A DNA stretch of 64,000 nt from Platycnemis pennipes (Eukaryota > Arthropoda > Insecta > Odonata > Platycnemididae), in NCBI GenBank assembly GCA_933228895.1, contig OW121854.1, positions 90,634,609-90,698,608 of the forward strand, read 5' to 3'. Under the pieces are notes generated by a model that saw only the letters and a list, made by a program, of their open reading frames with translations, did not search any database and was not told where the DNA came from. The stretch's first letter is position 1; each line of letters opens with the position of its first letter. Both the position numbers and the translations under genes were made by a program. Shown piece after piece: positions 43,401 through 57,765 of the stretch.

Positions 43401-46400
43401 ATTTACCTATAACTACCAATTTCTGGAAAAGTAGGATTACCCAGTAAATTGCAACAGCTCTCTTTATTCGAATTTTGGTATTTATGTATGCATGTTATTT
43501 AAATTGTGCCAACAGTTAACGCTATGGCGCCATAAACTGTAGCTGATAAATTAAGTGTACTATTTAGATCATTATTATGTCTATAATATGTTTGAACCAC
43601 TGAGCTGAAACATAATCTTCTCAAGCTTTAAGGGAAGCAATTGTTTTTGAAACAGGAAGCATAAAGAGATGCAACGATTTAAGGTAAAATATTATGCAAA
43701 CAATTATTTCTAAAGTCGTCATTAAAGCTAAAATTTCTCCTCATCTGAAAAAACAAATTAATTCCCATTTACCTTATTATTATTCCAGAATCGAAATGTT
43801 TTCTTATCCATAATTTTTCTTTTCAGGTGAGTGCATTTTTTGCGGATAGATTTACTTGCTGACTTTCTCTTCAACACCGTTCGTAGGTAAGCTACCTTCA
43901 TATTTCAAATGAAAGCCATTCTTTTGCGATGGATTGATTCATATAGAAAAATTAATTCTAATTACATCATGAGGAAATGAGTGTTTCTAATAGTAATCTA
44001 TTAAAGAATATCGACAGCAGTAACGTTTCCCATATTTTTTTCTTATTTATAAATAACTTTGAATTATTTATTTCTGGATACGCCTTTTGTCTCACCAAGA
44101 GAAGAAACATTAGAATTAACAAAATTAATCAGTATTTCAGAAATTCTTTTCCCAATTAATCTGTTTCTCAAATAACCGATGGAATGTTTTGTTAATTTAT
44201 CAAAGTTTATTTGAGATATTACAAGATATGTGGTGGATATTTACTGTTCGAAGCAAATCTCTTTCTTGATGCTTAGCATTGCATTAAAATTCTCGTGGAG
44301 TAATATCAGTGACAAACATAAAAGTGAATAAAATTAGAATTAAATTTTACTGTTGTGTTCTTCTATTTTCTGACATTACTTGTTGTGAAAAACGCAACTA
44401 GTTATATTTCACATCCACTCTCAATGCTGGCAAATCAACGAATTTCCAGCGCATATTAGAGCGGAATAATGTTCATATTCATTGATTTTGTTATGATAGT
44501 GAAGGGAAAAATATAGATTCTTTGTTAATGACCTTTTAATCGATAGCCATATATTCATATTGCCAGCTGCTATTCATGAATTGGATGGAAAATCTTTTCC
44601 TTTCTACTTATTGAGCCAAATATGAAGAATGAAACCCTTACAAGTGTTGAGATGAAGTATTCAGGGACGAAGAGTAGCTATTACCCAAGGTATGGGATTT
44701 CTTTGGGTCAATTTGAGGCGGAATTAATGACACTGTAGAGAGAGAAAACTTTTTGTGGCTTCTGGGGATAAAGGGAAGGAGAGGAACGGTCCATGGGGTG
44801 ACATGATTTTTATTGGATCGAAATAGAACCACAACGGTAAAATTCTTCTTTCCAAGACATACAATATTGACAGTTTTTGCTTCGGAATGTGCGTCAATGT
44901 AAAATAACTACTAGAGGTATTATGAGTGCCGGACTCTTAACAATGGTTGTCAAAAACAAATACGATATGCATCAATTTAAGTGAACGCATAAGTCACATT
45001 TAAACTCTTCTATGTAGAAATCGATAGTGATTTGTTTCTTTAAATTCCTATTTCTACCTGGATAAACCAAGTAACATACTGAAAAAGATATAGTAATCAC
45101 TTTTTCTTTTGCAATAATTGGGCATTGTAACCTGGAAGGTAAACAAGCAATAATAAAGTTCTACTTGTTGGTAATAAATGGATCTCTCGCACAACAGCTT
45201 ATTGATATTTTAGATATTCTCACCTCGCAAGTTCAATTCGAAACCATTTCATATAGATAGGTTTGAAAGAGAAACATTTTTATATAAACTAAATTTGGTA
45301 AAGAAACGAGTCATATACCTCTGATTTCTCCACCAGAAAAAAGTTGCTAGCCATTTAGTGAAGGAACAAATTAACATTTTATAAGCATGAGCATATAATA
45401 CATTGATTTCTGGCGTGGAATATTAAAATCAATTTTTATTTCATTGTAAGCAACTTTTTTCCCCTGAAGGGGTTCAGCTACTAATCACAGCTATAATGAG
45501 GTTAGATAGATGCAAAAATGCAAAATTACCTTAACATTCTATGCAAGTCAATATAAAAAATATTTTGTGCACCTGCAACAATCAAAAAAACCTTAAGTAT
45601 ATTTTTTTCGGTGCAAATAATTGCACACTACTCGTTTCTACGATTCAGTTTTTTTTTTGTTTTACTCGATTCGATGACAGGCAGTTTTGTCTCATCGTGA
45701 GGTTCTACATAATTTCATACTTGTATGTATCTGCAAGTGACCATGCAAAAGGAGTCTGGCAAAGAGTAGTAAGCCATAAGCACTAAAAACGTCTTCAAAA
45801 TAAAATTGATGGTGACACATATGAAAACACTCATGAGTATCGTTATCATTTTTGTGTCAAGTCACATCTCCCTATGTCCTCTTTTAAATGCTTCTCTTCG
45901 TTTGTCCGATATTTTATGATATTATTACATTTTTTCACATTTAAAGTATTATAAAGCATATTAATCATATATTATATCAGTAACTTTCACCCTTCATAAG
46001 CTGTCCATATTATGCTCTGGATTGCCCCAATGTGACAGTTTATTTTCACATGGGGTGAAAGGGGAACTTTTAAATATGCCTATCACAGGATGGAAATCGT
46101 GCTTTCCCGTGATTATTGGAATTTGCACAGAGGACCGAATCCGGGAATGAAAATGTGCCTTAAAGCAAATCTTATTTGTTCAATATCGGACGAAAAATGT
46201 TCTTTTTTTAAATTTTTAAATATCCTCGCTTCCATCGATCGGTAGAGGTTTTTTATCGTGATAATAAACGATTGAAATAATCATTGTGCTAAGCATTCAG
46301 TTCTTGTCATTTATCTCGATACATTTAAATTTGATGGTAATTGATATGTTGCTGCAAAATTTGGTGATTTGATGATCCCCCAAACGATATCATGCAACGC

Positions 46401-49400
46401 AAAAACAATTTCGTTGTCAAATTAAATTACTGATCAATGTCACTTGATTTGATTCTTTGTTTTTTAACGTTTATAACTCCTGATAATTGAAATAATAAAA
46501 AAATTTAAAAAATTTCTGTAATTCCGCATATGGCAATTTTACTTCTGATTGTGGCGTTTTTGTTTTAAAAAGTATCCACCTTATACTGTTTTTTATTTTC
46601 AAATTATAATTATAATCTTTGTAACCCATTCCTAATGCAAATTCCAGATTTATGTATTCAAATTGGATAATTGCACTCTTATATTTAATATTTTCTCTAT
46701 ATTTTCATGATCAAATTGATGAGAAGTGATATAAGAATAAGCAAGCGCTGCCTTATATTCCTGAACAGTAATCAGTATTCCCAAAAAGAAACGCAAACAA
46801 AACGTTTTAGAGTGATTTTTAGTTTGAAGACATTATTAAAACATTTACTATTAATAACAGTTGTTCCAGGAGTGAGATGAAAGGAATTTTTTTATGCATG
46901 AAATGTTTGTGACTCGAAAATATTTCAAAATATTATTCAGTACTATGCTAAAATTATCTAAAACGTAACCATAGAATTAAGTGGCGTTGATTCATATCAG
47001 CTGCTACTAAATGTCTGGATAAGCAACACTGACATAGAGTAGACATAATTTAGTATAAATAAATATTCTCCGGTTTCTCTCCTTATGAGTGCTATCATCT
47101 ATGGCAAAATCAGAAAAGAATGCATAAACGTATATGCTGTTGATATTTTTAAACACATGTGAAAACTTTTTGTTTAGCATCGCTACAACCCCTTCAAATT
47201 AATAAGATTTCCGATCAGTTAATTGTTCATACATAATGAAATATCATATATTGGCATTCATATTTATTTCACATCCCGTAAAATGCAGTTTTCCAAATGC
47301 AGGAATTATCAGGAGGATAGAAATGTTCAAGTCCTTTGTACAAGGAAAAATGTAGGTGTACTTGTGAAAAAAGAGGAAAACTTAGGATATAGTAGACACC
47401 ATGACATATATTGTGTAGTATCTTTTTTGAAATAAAGTTAGCATTGATCGAAATAATAAGTAGCACCAATTGCGAAGTTTGTGAAGTTTGTCCGTTATGG
47501 TGTTAGTTTGAGGCGTGAGGCTATAATGGATGTGAAATTTGGTTAGAATTAAATAAGGAAATAGGCTGTGTGATCTCAAAAATAATTATTATTCAATTTT
47601 TTTATCACATTTCTGGCGTATAATCACCGTCTGCCACCATCCCTTATGGTCGCAGAGTAAAATGGAGATCGAGAACTTTAAATGTTACATAGAGTGCTGT
47701 TATCATAGCACAGAGTTAGATAGATTTTTTAAGGTTTTAAAACTATTTAGTGCTTGTGTATTGTGGACCTCAGTACTTACATTCGTGCTCCTATTGTAAC
47801 CAAACCTTGAGGACTGCTTATGCACGCCTCAGGTTTGGTTTCATGAATTTGTCTTTATTTCTTGAAATGATAAATATAATCGGACGGCAATTCTTTAACA
47901 ATAATTCTGAAGCAGTTTTCAGTATTTTTCATTTAATCTCGTGTTATGTGAGTAATATATGCTAAATAATTTTATTGCCTCTGTAATTTGTATACCATAG
48001 AATTTCGTGGACATAAAATTTTGAAGACTTCAAAATAAGCTCTAATGTGATAATATTATCTTCTGAACATAAAATTACAGATAAACTGTTATCCCTTTTA
48101 ATATATGATTTTGAAGCACCCACAATAATTCATTCATATAATATTTTTATTTCGGTATATTTTGAAAATGGTATGTAATTATTGAGCTCATATTCAACGT
48201 ATATATTATTAAAAGACGCAACATTATTTAGTGCTGATATGGAGACGATAGTCTTTTTTTAATAATAACTAGGGTTTTTTTTAATTAACCGGCTCATTCT
48301 GCGGAAGTTACAGACATATGATGCTTTGAGATCTTCCATATGCCTGATGAAAATACTGCCTGCGAGCTCATAAACTTTCGCTAACCCCGTACTCTTAGGG
48401 AATTCTGTCAAACTGCGAGACATCACCGATAATGGGCATTTTTACGATGGGAGCACTCAAGAATAATGCATGGATAACGCCGATGGAATGTTTTTACATG
48501 AATCTGCCACTGGGAGGATTAACGCTTCAATGCTTTTACACGGTTTACTATCACCCTAGACCAGTTTTAATTCAGTTGCATTCTAACGATTGCTCATGAT
48601 TGAATGGCTATCGTAATAAATTGGTGTGGACTTCACTTACGCAGAACGTGATAGCCTAAAAAAACCACGAGCTTCCAATCGCCAGGAAATAAATTTCGTC
48701 ACCAAACTGGTACAAACGAACTTAACCAGTGGGGAGAATGTATATGGACCAACTCATTACTCTTTGTTATCGGAATGGATGTACGGGAGTCGTATTTCAG
48801 GTGTAGTAGCCGACAGTTATTTCGAGTTTAATAGTCAGAAAAAAAGGATAACTTGTGAAAAAAGTTGAAACAAAATACACCTATGCAGATGTTTCATGGT
48901 ATCCTGTGCCTCATGCAATTAATTTAACCGGCAAAAGCTTTTTGTGAAAAGTGAACAAGTTAACCATTTACTTAATTTGAATCCTTGCCCAATTCGAATT
49001 TTTTTAAAGATCATTTCAACAAGAGTCACATAGGAGGGTCATTCATTGTGCGCTAAAGTAACAATTCCTTGATAACTTCAAAATATTCGTATAAACTTTC
49101 ACGAGACAAAATTATCTTTAAGACATGATTTTATGTACCTGACGCTTAAGGACGGTTTCCGTTTATCCGTTGATTCCATTGCGTTGCTAAGTGATGGGAG
49201 ACATTTTAAACCAGCTTTAGGTTTGCATTAAAACCATAATTCTCTATTTCCTCTGAGGAATTGATATTCCTAATACAAGCCACTACTTACAGATGCAATT
49301 CGTATAAATGCATGATGCAAAAGTAAATTATAATTTTACTTAATTATAAAAGTTATCATCATCCCGGAAAAGTGAATATTTGATATCCTCTGTAGTTCTG

Positions 49401-49890
49401 AGGTTTGTATTTATTACGCCTCCCTTCTCGTTAGCCATCCGAAAATTGATAATTAATTTTTAAATATTTGGACTTAGTGATCTACTTAATATTGAATGAA
49501 AAATGAAAATGTCACGACGAATAAAATCCTGACAGCTTGCCAAAACAGTTTAATAAAAACTTAATATAGTACTGCTGCAGCGGAGTTATTTTAACTGTCC
49601 TTTAGGCTTCGTTCATAAACTCTAGCTCTATCTTCTTGAATAAGGTAACGTGTGAAAATACCAAAATATATCTTAAGAACTAAAAACTAAAACTAAAGTT
49701 TGAGTCCCTGATATTTTGACAAGAGGGGCCACAGTAGTGAAATTTAGCCAATAATAGTTCAATGATGGAACTCGAGAAGAAAAACGTATCCAAAAAATAG
49801 TCGGTATTTCTTTCGTAGCTACTGACTATGCTCGTTGTGCCAAAAATTCACTTCTGTTCCAATAAAATCTGCAGAGGAAGAGTAGCAAGG
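40430..49890. other. Long AT-rich stretch, essentially featureless
   Basis: About 9.5 kb with no SINE, LINE or MITE copy I can match to others in the window and no plausible exon. Frames of 60-111 codons (for example 41391-41726) show no motif. It could be a long intron or intergenic DNA, or hold repeat families with only one copy here. Confidence 0.4.
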
Positions 49891-50350
49891 CGATTCAGTA
49901 TACATCGATTTCATATCCTTTAACTAAATATAAAATGAGTTGGAAAACAAAGAGGATAGAAGAAAAGAAATTGAAGTTCACAGATAGACGGAAACAGGAA
50001 AGAAAATGGCGCGGAGAATGAGAGCGGGCCGTCCCGATGACAGCAAAAAGATAATGACGAGCCGGAAAGGGATTTGGAGGACGTAGGCTTTGGTGGCGAT
50101 AATGAGGATGGAACAAGTAAGAATCGGATTGCGGTTAAGAGAAGTGTATTAAGTTTAAATGCTTCCCAAGGATGTAAAGGGAATTTCCATCGTGAAAGAG
50201 GTCTGAAATGAAGGTAGAATTAGAGCGTGAAATTGTAAGCTGCATGAGATGGGTGAAGTATTCTCTGGAAAAGAAAGGGGAACCCTGAAATCTGAATATA
50301 AAAAATGACGGGGGTAAATGATGGAGGAAAAAGCTGAGTTTTACAAGGAT
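49890..50350. other. Purine-rich patch, unassigned
   Basis: The plus strand is rich in GGA/GAA (AGAGGATAGAAGAAAAGAAA, then GGCGCGGAGAATGAGAGCGG). No gene is recognised; a 73-codon minus frame crosses it. Confidence 0.25.
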
Positions 50351-53300
50351 AAAATTATATATTTTTTCGAAATCCCGTATCTTCCCCCGTAGCTATGCTC
50401 CGTGGAACAGGTCGGCTTTTGAGGCTGTTTCATCCAATCTGCGATCAGCTTCACTTCGAGCATCTGGCTTGATTAAATATTGTTTTTTAATACGGTTATA
50501 TCAGGACTTTGATTGACCAGGGTGATAACTCGTTTAAAAAGTTCCCCAAACGTGCAAAATGCCCATGATATTGGTTTTGATAATGTATGATAAATTTTAA
50601 AATATCGAAAAAAACTGCGATGGGTTTTGGCAACGCTAGGAAATATTTTTGCTCATAAAAGTTAATTGTTTTTATTTCTTGTCAAGACAGGGTTCATTGC
50701 AGATCAAGGCATTAACTAATTTGTAACACCCTTCATTTATTTGAATACAAAACATTCGATCGGAAATATTGATAAGACATTGGACTACATTGGAAAATAC
50801 CTATCGCATGTCCCGGATTCAAACCTGTGCGCTAAATCTGACCGCATCTAATCGAAACCAAGTTTTTTTGTTGCCTGTTGCCAGGTATTTCTTGGAAATT
50901 TCAGGGGTGATAAAAATATTTACCCTCTATTCAGACATGCGTATTTCACATTTCTCGTGCTGGCCTCATTACTTTTAGATAAGTATTTCACCGAAGAGGT
51001 CCATTATAGAGTAAAACATTTGGGCTCACTTCCTAGCATTAGTATTTTTCACTTGCCTTTGAAGTCATGAGAGGAAAGTACATTTTTATGAATGATATTT
51101 GCGAAGTTCTAATTATATGATGATAATGTATTAGTATCATTGAGAAATAATGCAAAAATGACAGATGTTAGCAAGCATATATTCCGTAATATCCCCAGAG
51201 GAGTTTGTTATAGACCATTTGCACTTGCGTTTTTCGTTAAAATGAAGTTTAAAATAATTAATGTAAATAGTAATCACTGTGTTTTAATTAGTGTAAGAAT
51301 TGAGTTTCAAAGGGTATTTTTCAATAAGACCTTTATTTTTAGTTGTATTTCACGCCTTCATCGTGTTGTCATGATAAAAACAGAACACATGAATAACTTT
51401 TTCTTGCGAAAATTTAATTTCTAATCTAATTTTATGAATTCCCAGGGGTAAAATTATGTATTTATGCTTATCTCTGTAACAGTCTCATCCATATTGCTAT
51501 TCCATTGAACAAAATATCCCTTATTCCACTTAACGTTGATTATAGGAAACGAAGTGGGACCAATCATCCCTGTACTTAAAGTTTGGTTACTTCAAACATC
51601 GTTATATGTATCACAGGTTTTTTTTCGTGTGATCAGAGACGATTGAAAGACCTTTCACGTAGAATTATTTTACATTTTCATACAGAATAATTAATGTTTC
51701 TGATGTTTTTTTATTCCTGTTTGACTCAGAAAGTCGATATGAAGATGAAACCACGCATTATGCTGAGTCCACGGAAGCATGAAATTCGCATATTTTCATT
51801 TCTCATTAAGGCGAGGTTTTCAGAAAAAAGAACTATTTTGGAATTAGTGGTTCCCTCTGACGCATTGTGAGGATTTATTACGAGAACCCTTTGATAATAA
51901 AAAATGAACGCGTTGCCGTGGTTTGTAGGATCTTCCATTCCTTATCAAAGGGCTTTTTGGAGAACCATGACTCCCTAAGTCTGATACGCACACTCCGAAG
52001 AAAAAAGTTCCCTTCTCGTTCTCCATCCTAAAGGGAGTTCATCGATTCTGATATATTTTTGAAGTTTCCTTAAGCTTTTCCGCCACTAACCGTCAATTCT
52101 TCGCCATTTCAGTGTTAAAATTTTCCTTTCGCAAAAACTTTCAATATTTGTGTTAGTTTTCCACAGCTAGGGTATTCAGAAATTTTCCTCTCTCGTAACC
52201 ATAGTAATTTAAATGAGGAATTTCCGCTCTGTTCACTCTTATGCAAAATCGTTGCGGTCGTTGAACTACCTATTTGAGAGCCTCATGCATTTATGATGGT
52301 AGAACGCAAATTACTACAATAATTTTTCCTAGTTTGACTCTCAAGGTTTCAGTTTTTATCAAATCTATTGCTTTTTAAGTAACCATTTCCATCATTTAAA
52401 ATTTCAAGCCAGTAAAAAAAATACCTCAACAGAATGAGTAGAGGCTCAGTAATCACAAGAATATAACTTGTGGGTTCAAGGTTATTGGGTTTTATGTATT
52501 ATGAATTTGATTATTTAATTAATTATTTAAAATTTCTGCTATCATTTTGGTGCATTCACCTACGTTTAAAAGACGAAACTCGATTGTAAGAAACACCTTC
52601 CTTGATGCTTCTTTTCGGATGTCAAAAAAAAATACTGATTGGCGTATTTAAATCAAATGCTAATTTATCATGCCGGTGAAACTCTCCATTATCAGGGTTT
52701 TATTCTTGAATCAAATATTTTTCATGGAAGTTACCGGTTTTTACCAGAAAATAAAAATAATATCTACGGACGTATGATTGTTGCGGAAACTTGCATGTTA
52801 GCATTTTTATGGGTTAATTCTATTTTATGCAACGAAGCGTTAAATCTATAATTTCCTGACTGGTCATCTACATACAATATAATATTATATGGGTTATCTG
52901 GTACGTCTTCTACTGGTTTTAATAATAACCTTAGAAAATTTCAATTGATATAAAAACTACACTAATTCAAGGGTAGTTGTGTGTTTTTGCTTATCGTTGT
53001 AAAAACAGTTATAGAAAGCAAAAAATTGCTGCTAAACCAAAATTTTGAAGATTTAACAGGAGACACTCTTAAACAAATGTATGGGTAGCATTCAAGTCAT
53101 TCATAGCCAATTTTCCTGAAAATTATAAATCCGCTGGCTATGTAAATGTTGTACAGATTTACATCACGAGGTACAGACCATAGAAAGAACCTAACATGAG
53201 AGCGTTTCTGGTGTGGCAAATAATTCCAAAATTCCGAAAAAAAAAGTTCAAACCATCTTCTGAGAAAACACATTTTATAACAAAAGAAACACTATGGCAT

Positions 53301-54040
53301 ATGTCATAAAATGAAATTTTGTTATTACCCTTTAAAATAAAATTGACAACTGCAACAAGTCCAATATAATTCAACCCCTGGACTCACATCCTGACTTCTT
53401 GTCTCAGAATCTAGGTTCAGTTAACAATAAATATTGTTATCATTTTAATCAGAACATCTTAGTGATTGAGTCCCGCTATCAGGGTGAAAGGAGTGCAGCC
53501 ATGTTTGCTGGCTACTAGTGTGCGCTTCAGCTCGACATGCCAAATGCTCAGCACAAACGCAAGTCTAGAGTCAAGAAATTCAAACATATATTAATTTAAG
53601 GAAGTATATTTTATATGCATGCATCGAAGTTCATATAATAACAAAATAAATTAAAAGAGTTTCTGTGAGTAGTTTTCCTTGATACAGTATTAAACATATA
53701 TGACCGATGTCAAAAACCTCTAGAAGATTTGGGATACACAAAATGGTTTGCATATTTTGAATCCGCATGTTTCAATTGTTTTAGAATGCGTGTTTTATAC
53801 CAATATACCCGCGTATTTTGTTTTGGTAACCAGTGTTATTATATATTCATAAATTTCATATCTTTTTGGGCAATTTTCCCCTTCACCAAAAAGAAAATAC
53901 GCAATCCTAATCGCTGGTGAGCTATGTTTGGCATGAAAGATATTTACTTACATTTAATGTACCATCATTTTATTATGTACCATCTTTTTGATTCTGAATA
54001 GTTTAGACGGCAAAAAGTACAAATTTGAAAAGATTGTTTT
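50350..54040. other. AT-rich stretch, nothing secure
   Basis: Two weak tRNA-like box B sequences (near 50817 CCCGGATTCAAACC and near 52483 GGGTTCAAGG) may be SINE heads, but neither has a supporting body. Otherwise nothing was recognised. Confidence 0.35.
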
Positions 54041-54043
54041 CCA

Positions 54044-54110
54044 GCGCCATAGCCTAGTGGTAAAAACAAAATTTATATTTTTTTGAATACTTCGGTTCAA
54101 GTTGTGTGCC
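54044..54110 (+). repeat. tRNA-like head fragment, probable SINE remnant
   Basis: GCGCCATAGCCTAGTGGTAA gives a good box A, and TCGGTTCAAGT at about 54092-54102 a good box B, with near-normal spacing. It cannot fold as a complete tRNA over its AT-rich middle. No body matching SINE-A or SINE-B follows. Confidence 0.4.
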
Positions 54111-55553
54111 AATTGCCGTTATTTGTTCATTTATGTTATAGAAACATCTTTTGTTTTGACTGCCCAGCTTTGAATTTCCCTCTATGGTCTTTCAATGGTA
54201 ATGAGCCCGCTATCTTAATGGAAGCATCTTTCCACATTTTCCTCCCCTCCTGATTCTTGATTCTTGGAAATCTCTAATGGTACGCTTAATTACAATATTT
54301 TATTTGCCTCTCGTAGACCCTTCGAGATTTCCTTTCCTTTCCTATGAGTATTTTCTCGCAGCTACTTTTATGTTCCAAAATCTTGCTTTTCGACTTATGT
54401 TTGACAAAATATTTTTTTTTTGATGAAGGGGAAAATAAAATGAGGATTTCCTTTGTTTCAGATTCGCCTCGTTTTTAATAAATGAGGACTTCTTTCTCCA
54501 ATAAGTCAATAAGTGCCTACAGTTGTTTTTCTTTACCTATTTGGATCATTCCAAACTACTTGAAGATGGAAAATATTAAAATTATTAAATTATTTCAAGT
54601 ATTATATCAAGTATTATACCATTATTTCAAGAATTGTATTATTTTCGTAGGATTTTTATATTGGATTATAAATTTCTTCATGGAGCAGAAATAATACATG
54701 TCCAACATATAATAATGGAAATTAAACTTTCTCAGGCGTTACTTCGTGGGTCTGCTACATGGTTGACAATCAAACGACAATTATGTTGCAAAATTTCTCA
54801 TATTCAATTTAAGAAAGTTTACAACCAGTTTTGCCACTTAGAGCATTATCAGTATAGTGATTAATGACGCTGGACGGTACCTGAATAAAACATAAGTGAT
54901 GAAACTGCTTGCACTCCTTGTTGTTAAATTTATGGAATGGCAAAGGCACTATTGTTTCACTATCTTACATTGCTCTATTGTCTTTGATAAATGAGTGTTT
55001 GAATCCATAACCTCAGAAATATTAATTAATTGGTTGTAAAAGTAAACCCGCCAAATGGCATAAGCTAATGAAGTTTGGCACCTACAATCGATTTGTCAGG
55101 CTCTAAACATAGTTGACCTTCGATTAACGAACCACTCAGCCCAACGGAATTTTATCAAGCTTAAAACAGTAAACAAAGTACAGATTGCATATTCTTGCTT
55201 TCGATTGCTATGAATGCTGTACCTTTTTTTATTTTCAAATTTCAAGGCCTTATTTTTATATTTAAGGTCATTAAGGTATTCCTTGCGAGTGTAATGATCT
55301 GTATGGTTTACATTAGGGGATTTGAAAAAGTAAATTTGTGGGATTTATCGACATTAGCCTCATTTCAACTGAAGGCGTTAAGGGGTTGTCACATTATTAT
55401 CCCACCTGAGGTACGGAGCACTAAGCGAAAAGTACTCAATACAGTACTCAATCATAAACTACAATAATGTTTCTGCATTGGCCGGGTTTAGAACCTTGAC
55501 CATGAAGAAATGCATGACCGATGAAAAGCCAAAACTCTTAACATCACTCCACA
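54110..55553. other. AT-rich stretch, nothing recognised
   Basis: No repeat or coding signal was recognised; frames at 54482-54864 and 55195-55467 lack motifs. Confidence 0.4.
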
Positions 55554-55621
55554 ATACATAATACTCTGCAAGCCACCATAAAGGTGTGTGGCAAGGGGTG
55601 AATTCTCACCAAACATGCACT
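55553..55621 (+). repeat. Retroelement tail-like fragment, copy 2
   Basis: ATAATACTCTGCAAGCCACC followed by GGTGTGTGGCAAGGGGTGAA and TCTCACCAAACATGCACTCC. The second half matches 23495-23552. The 'CTCTGCAAGCCACC...GGTGTGTGGC' order is common in arthropod retroelement 3' regions, as far as I recall. Confidence 0.45.
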
Positions 55622-55943
55622 CCAACTTGGAACCGAAAGAGTTATATGGAGAGAGAAAGAGTATACGGAAGGAAAACGGAGGAGATGTAAATCATGGCTT
55701 GAGAATACTTATAAAATATATATCCCAATCATTTTTATATCACACAAATAAATTTATAATGCACTGCGACCAGGTTGTAATGGTCTCGTTACAGTTTTCT
55801 GAAAGTTAAAAGTTATCCGGATTTGGCGACCACTATCTAGGGTAATTTATTCACCACCATCTAGGGTTATTAATAAAATACTTAACGCTATTTAGGATAG
55901 GAGGATGGCTGAGTAGAGGTAGGAAACTTGAAGGAGATCGAGG
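55622..55943. other. Unassigned stretch
   Basis: Contains a short internal repeat: ACCA(C)(C/T)ATCTAGGGT(A/T)ATT occurs twice at about 55830-55870. Nothing else was recognised. Confidence 0.3.
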
Positions 55944-56142
55944 AAAGGTGGAGAGAAACCCAACTCCTTCATTAGTTTGCATTAAACGAAAGACACCATG
56001 GGATCCACTGTTTTCGTCCTACCCTTGAAGTTAAAATTGCATAAAGGCCAGTATATATAATTAGCTCTTCACCGGGATTTTTACTTGGCTCCTACGAGTG
56101 AGAGGCCAGTACCGTAACTATTACACCAACCCGATCCCCTTC
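55944..56142 (-). repeat. SINE-B copy, minus strand, good head
   Basis: The minus strand starts GGGGATCGGGTTGGTGTAAT, then TACGGTACTGGCCTCTCACT, with the box B position decayed (GGAGCCAAGTAAAAATCCC). It ends GTTGGGTTTCTCTCCACC at 55944. The middle is shortened and diverged compared with the 31.95-kb copy. Confidence 0.7.
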
Positions 56143-56279
56143 CCTCTCAGTATTGCTTCATAATAGTTTGTACGACTTCATCTAGCTTTTTCGAAGTGAA
56201 GATCAATTGGAGTTAACACAAATCTGAAATTGCTGTTCGTGATGGTTTTAATTTTCGAAAAATCCATTCCCTTTTAATT

Positions 56280-56850
56280 TGTTTTTCATGTTACACCCTT
56301 ATATGGGGAGCCATTGATGTACAAATACCGAAGACTGTGCGTGCGTCCACTGGAAACGGCCGAAGGGAAGTTTTCCGAATCCCTTTGGTAGTTCCCTTGG
56401 GAGTCAAAACAGGACGGACGAAAAGGGTCTGGTGCAAAGAGGAGAAAGTAATTCCATCAGGAGCCTTGTGCAAATAGAGAGTCCGAGGAAGATCGTCGGG
56501 ATGAGGTTGGAGGAAAGAGATGACCAGGGTCCACTCACCCTGGCTGTCGGAGGAGAGATACATCCCTTTTCCTTCAGGGCTTCTTACAGAGTGAGGGAAC
56601 ATGGGGGGAAGATAAGGGAAAGAAAGGAGATATTTGGCAATACGGCATTCCCTGGGATTGCAAATGGACAAATCAAGTTGATTGTTGCTCCGGGCAAGTT
56701 GACTTATATCTGGGGGAAAATTTATCTTTTCTTAAAGCAAGGTAGTTGTTACTTGAGGGAAACTAATGTTTGTTTGAGGCAAGGAAATGTTTCCTTTTTC
56801 CCCAAACACCTTCCATTTTTGGGATTTTATAAGGAGTTTATGTATTAACC
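56280..56850. other. GC-richer patch with opposed open frames, unassigned
   Basis: A 138-codon plus frame (56432-56848) and a 126-codon minus frame (56291-56671) overlap. Neither shows a recognisable domain. The plus frame is rich in charged residues at first and aromatic residues later. No gene is called. Confidence 0.25.
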
Positions 56851-56920
56851 GAATCGTGGAATCGAAGGTTCACTGATAAGAGGTTCCGGTTTTAAATTTG
56901 GGTGAAGATTCTTACTAACG
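56851..56920 (+). repeat. SINE-A head fragment
   Basis: CGAAGGTTCACTGATAAGAG followed by GTTCCGGTTTTAAATTTGGG and TGAAG parallels ACTGATCGAAGGGTCCCGGG and TTAAAATCCGGGTGAA in the 39.5-kb SINE-A. The rest of the element was not found. Confidence 0.4.
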
Positions 56921-57765
56921 CTCAGCTTAAAATTTTTCTGGGAACTAAGTTTCCGTGGGAAACCACAAATGGCAAAGAAAAAGTAGCCGTCCTAATGAAT
57001 GGATTTTACTCGCCATTGAGCTTTGTACTTTACTAAGCTATATCCTTAGCAACCAGACCAACTTTCGATACACACGTTCTGGTGGACTTGATGGATCGAG
57101 GCATGCTTAGTGCGTTGACAATTGTACGTACTTACCTCTATTTTTGCGTTTTAAAGACATCAAAAGTCAAATAATCTCTCAATATGTGCGCAAGCATTGA
57201 AATAATATTATTCAAGATTTAACAATGCCTAATGTTTTGCTCAATTTTTTCCATCACCAAAAACCTAAGTAATTTTAGTAAGCGAAAATCATTCTTTAGC
57301 TGAATATTTCCACACTAGGTCATATGGTGTTGATAAGATCTTACTTTCTCTTTTCCTAAATCTGCTTTCGGATTTTATACATTAATCATTATATCGAAAG
57401 TATTTTGAGCTTAAAATTACTCTCTTGTGAGGTCTGTTGAGATTTTTACACTAAATGGGTAACAATTGACTAGGAGTTTAATCGACACTAAGGCCGAAAA
57501 TCGAGAATTATTATGGTTAACATGGGATCAAATTTCTTTTAATCCACGTATACGCCATTTATACAAGCAAATGAGAGTACCAGAAACCTTTTTCGTCGGA
57601 GAATTCTCCAAAAAATTCAAATGCTAGTTTTTTTATCTAATTAAAAAAATCGCTGAATATTGAAATGGAAAATGCTCTTAATAATTTAGTGCACTTGAGT
57701 CTAGCTGCGAGTTTAATTACCACATAGGTTGTTGAAGACTTATACAGTCTCAAATATCAATTTCA
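56920..57765. other. AT-rich stretch, nothing recognised
   Basis: No repeat or coding signal was recognised. Confidence 0.4.

Noticed and set aside
50800..50835. SINE head from the CCCGGATTCAAACC motif
   Set aside because: Only an isolated box B-like match; no box A and no body.
56291..56848. Opposed 126- and 138-codon frames
   Set aside because: They overlap on opposite strands with no recognised domain, and no splice or start context supports either.
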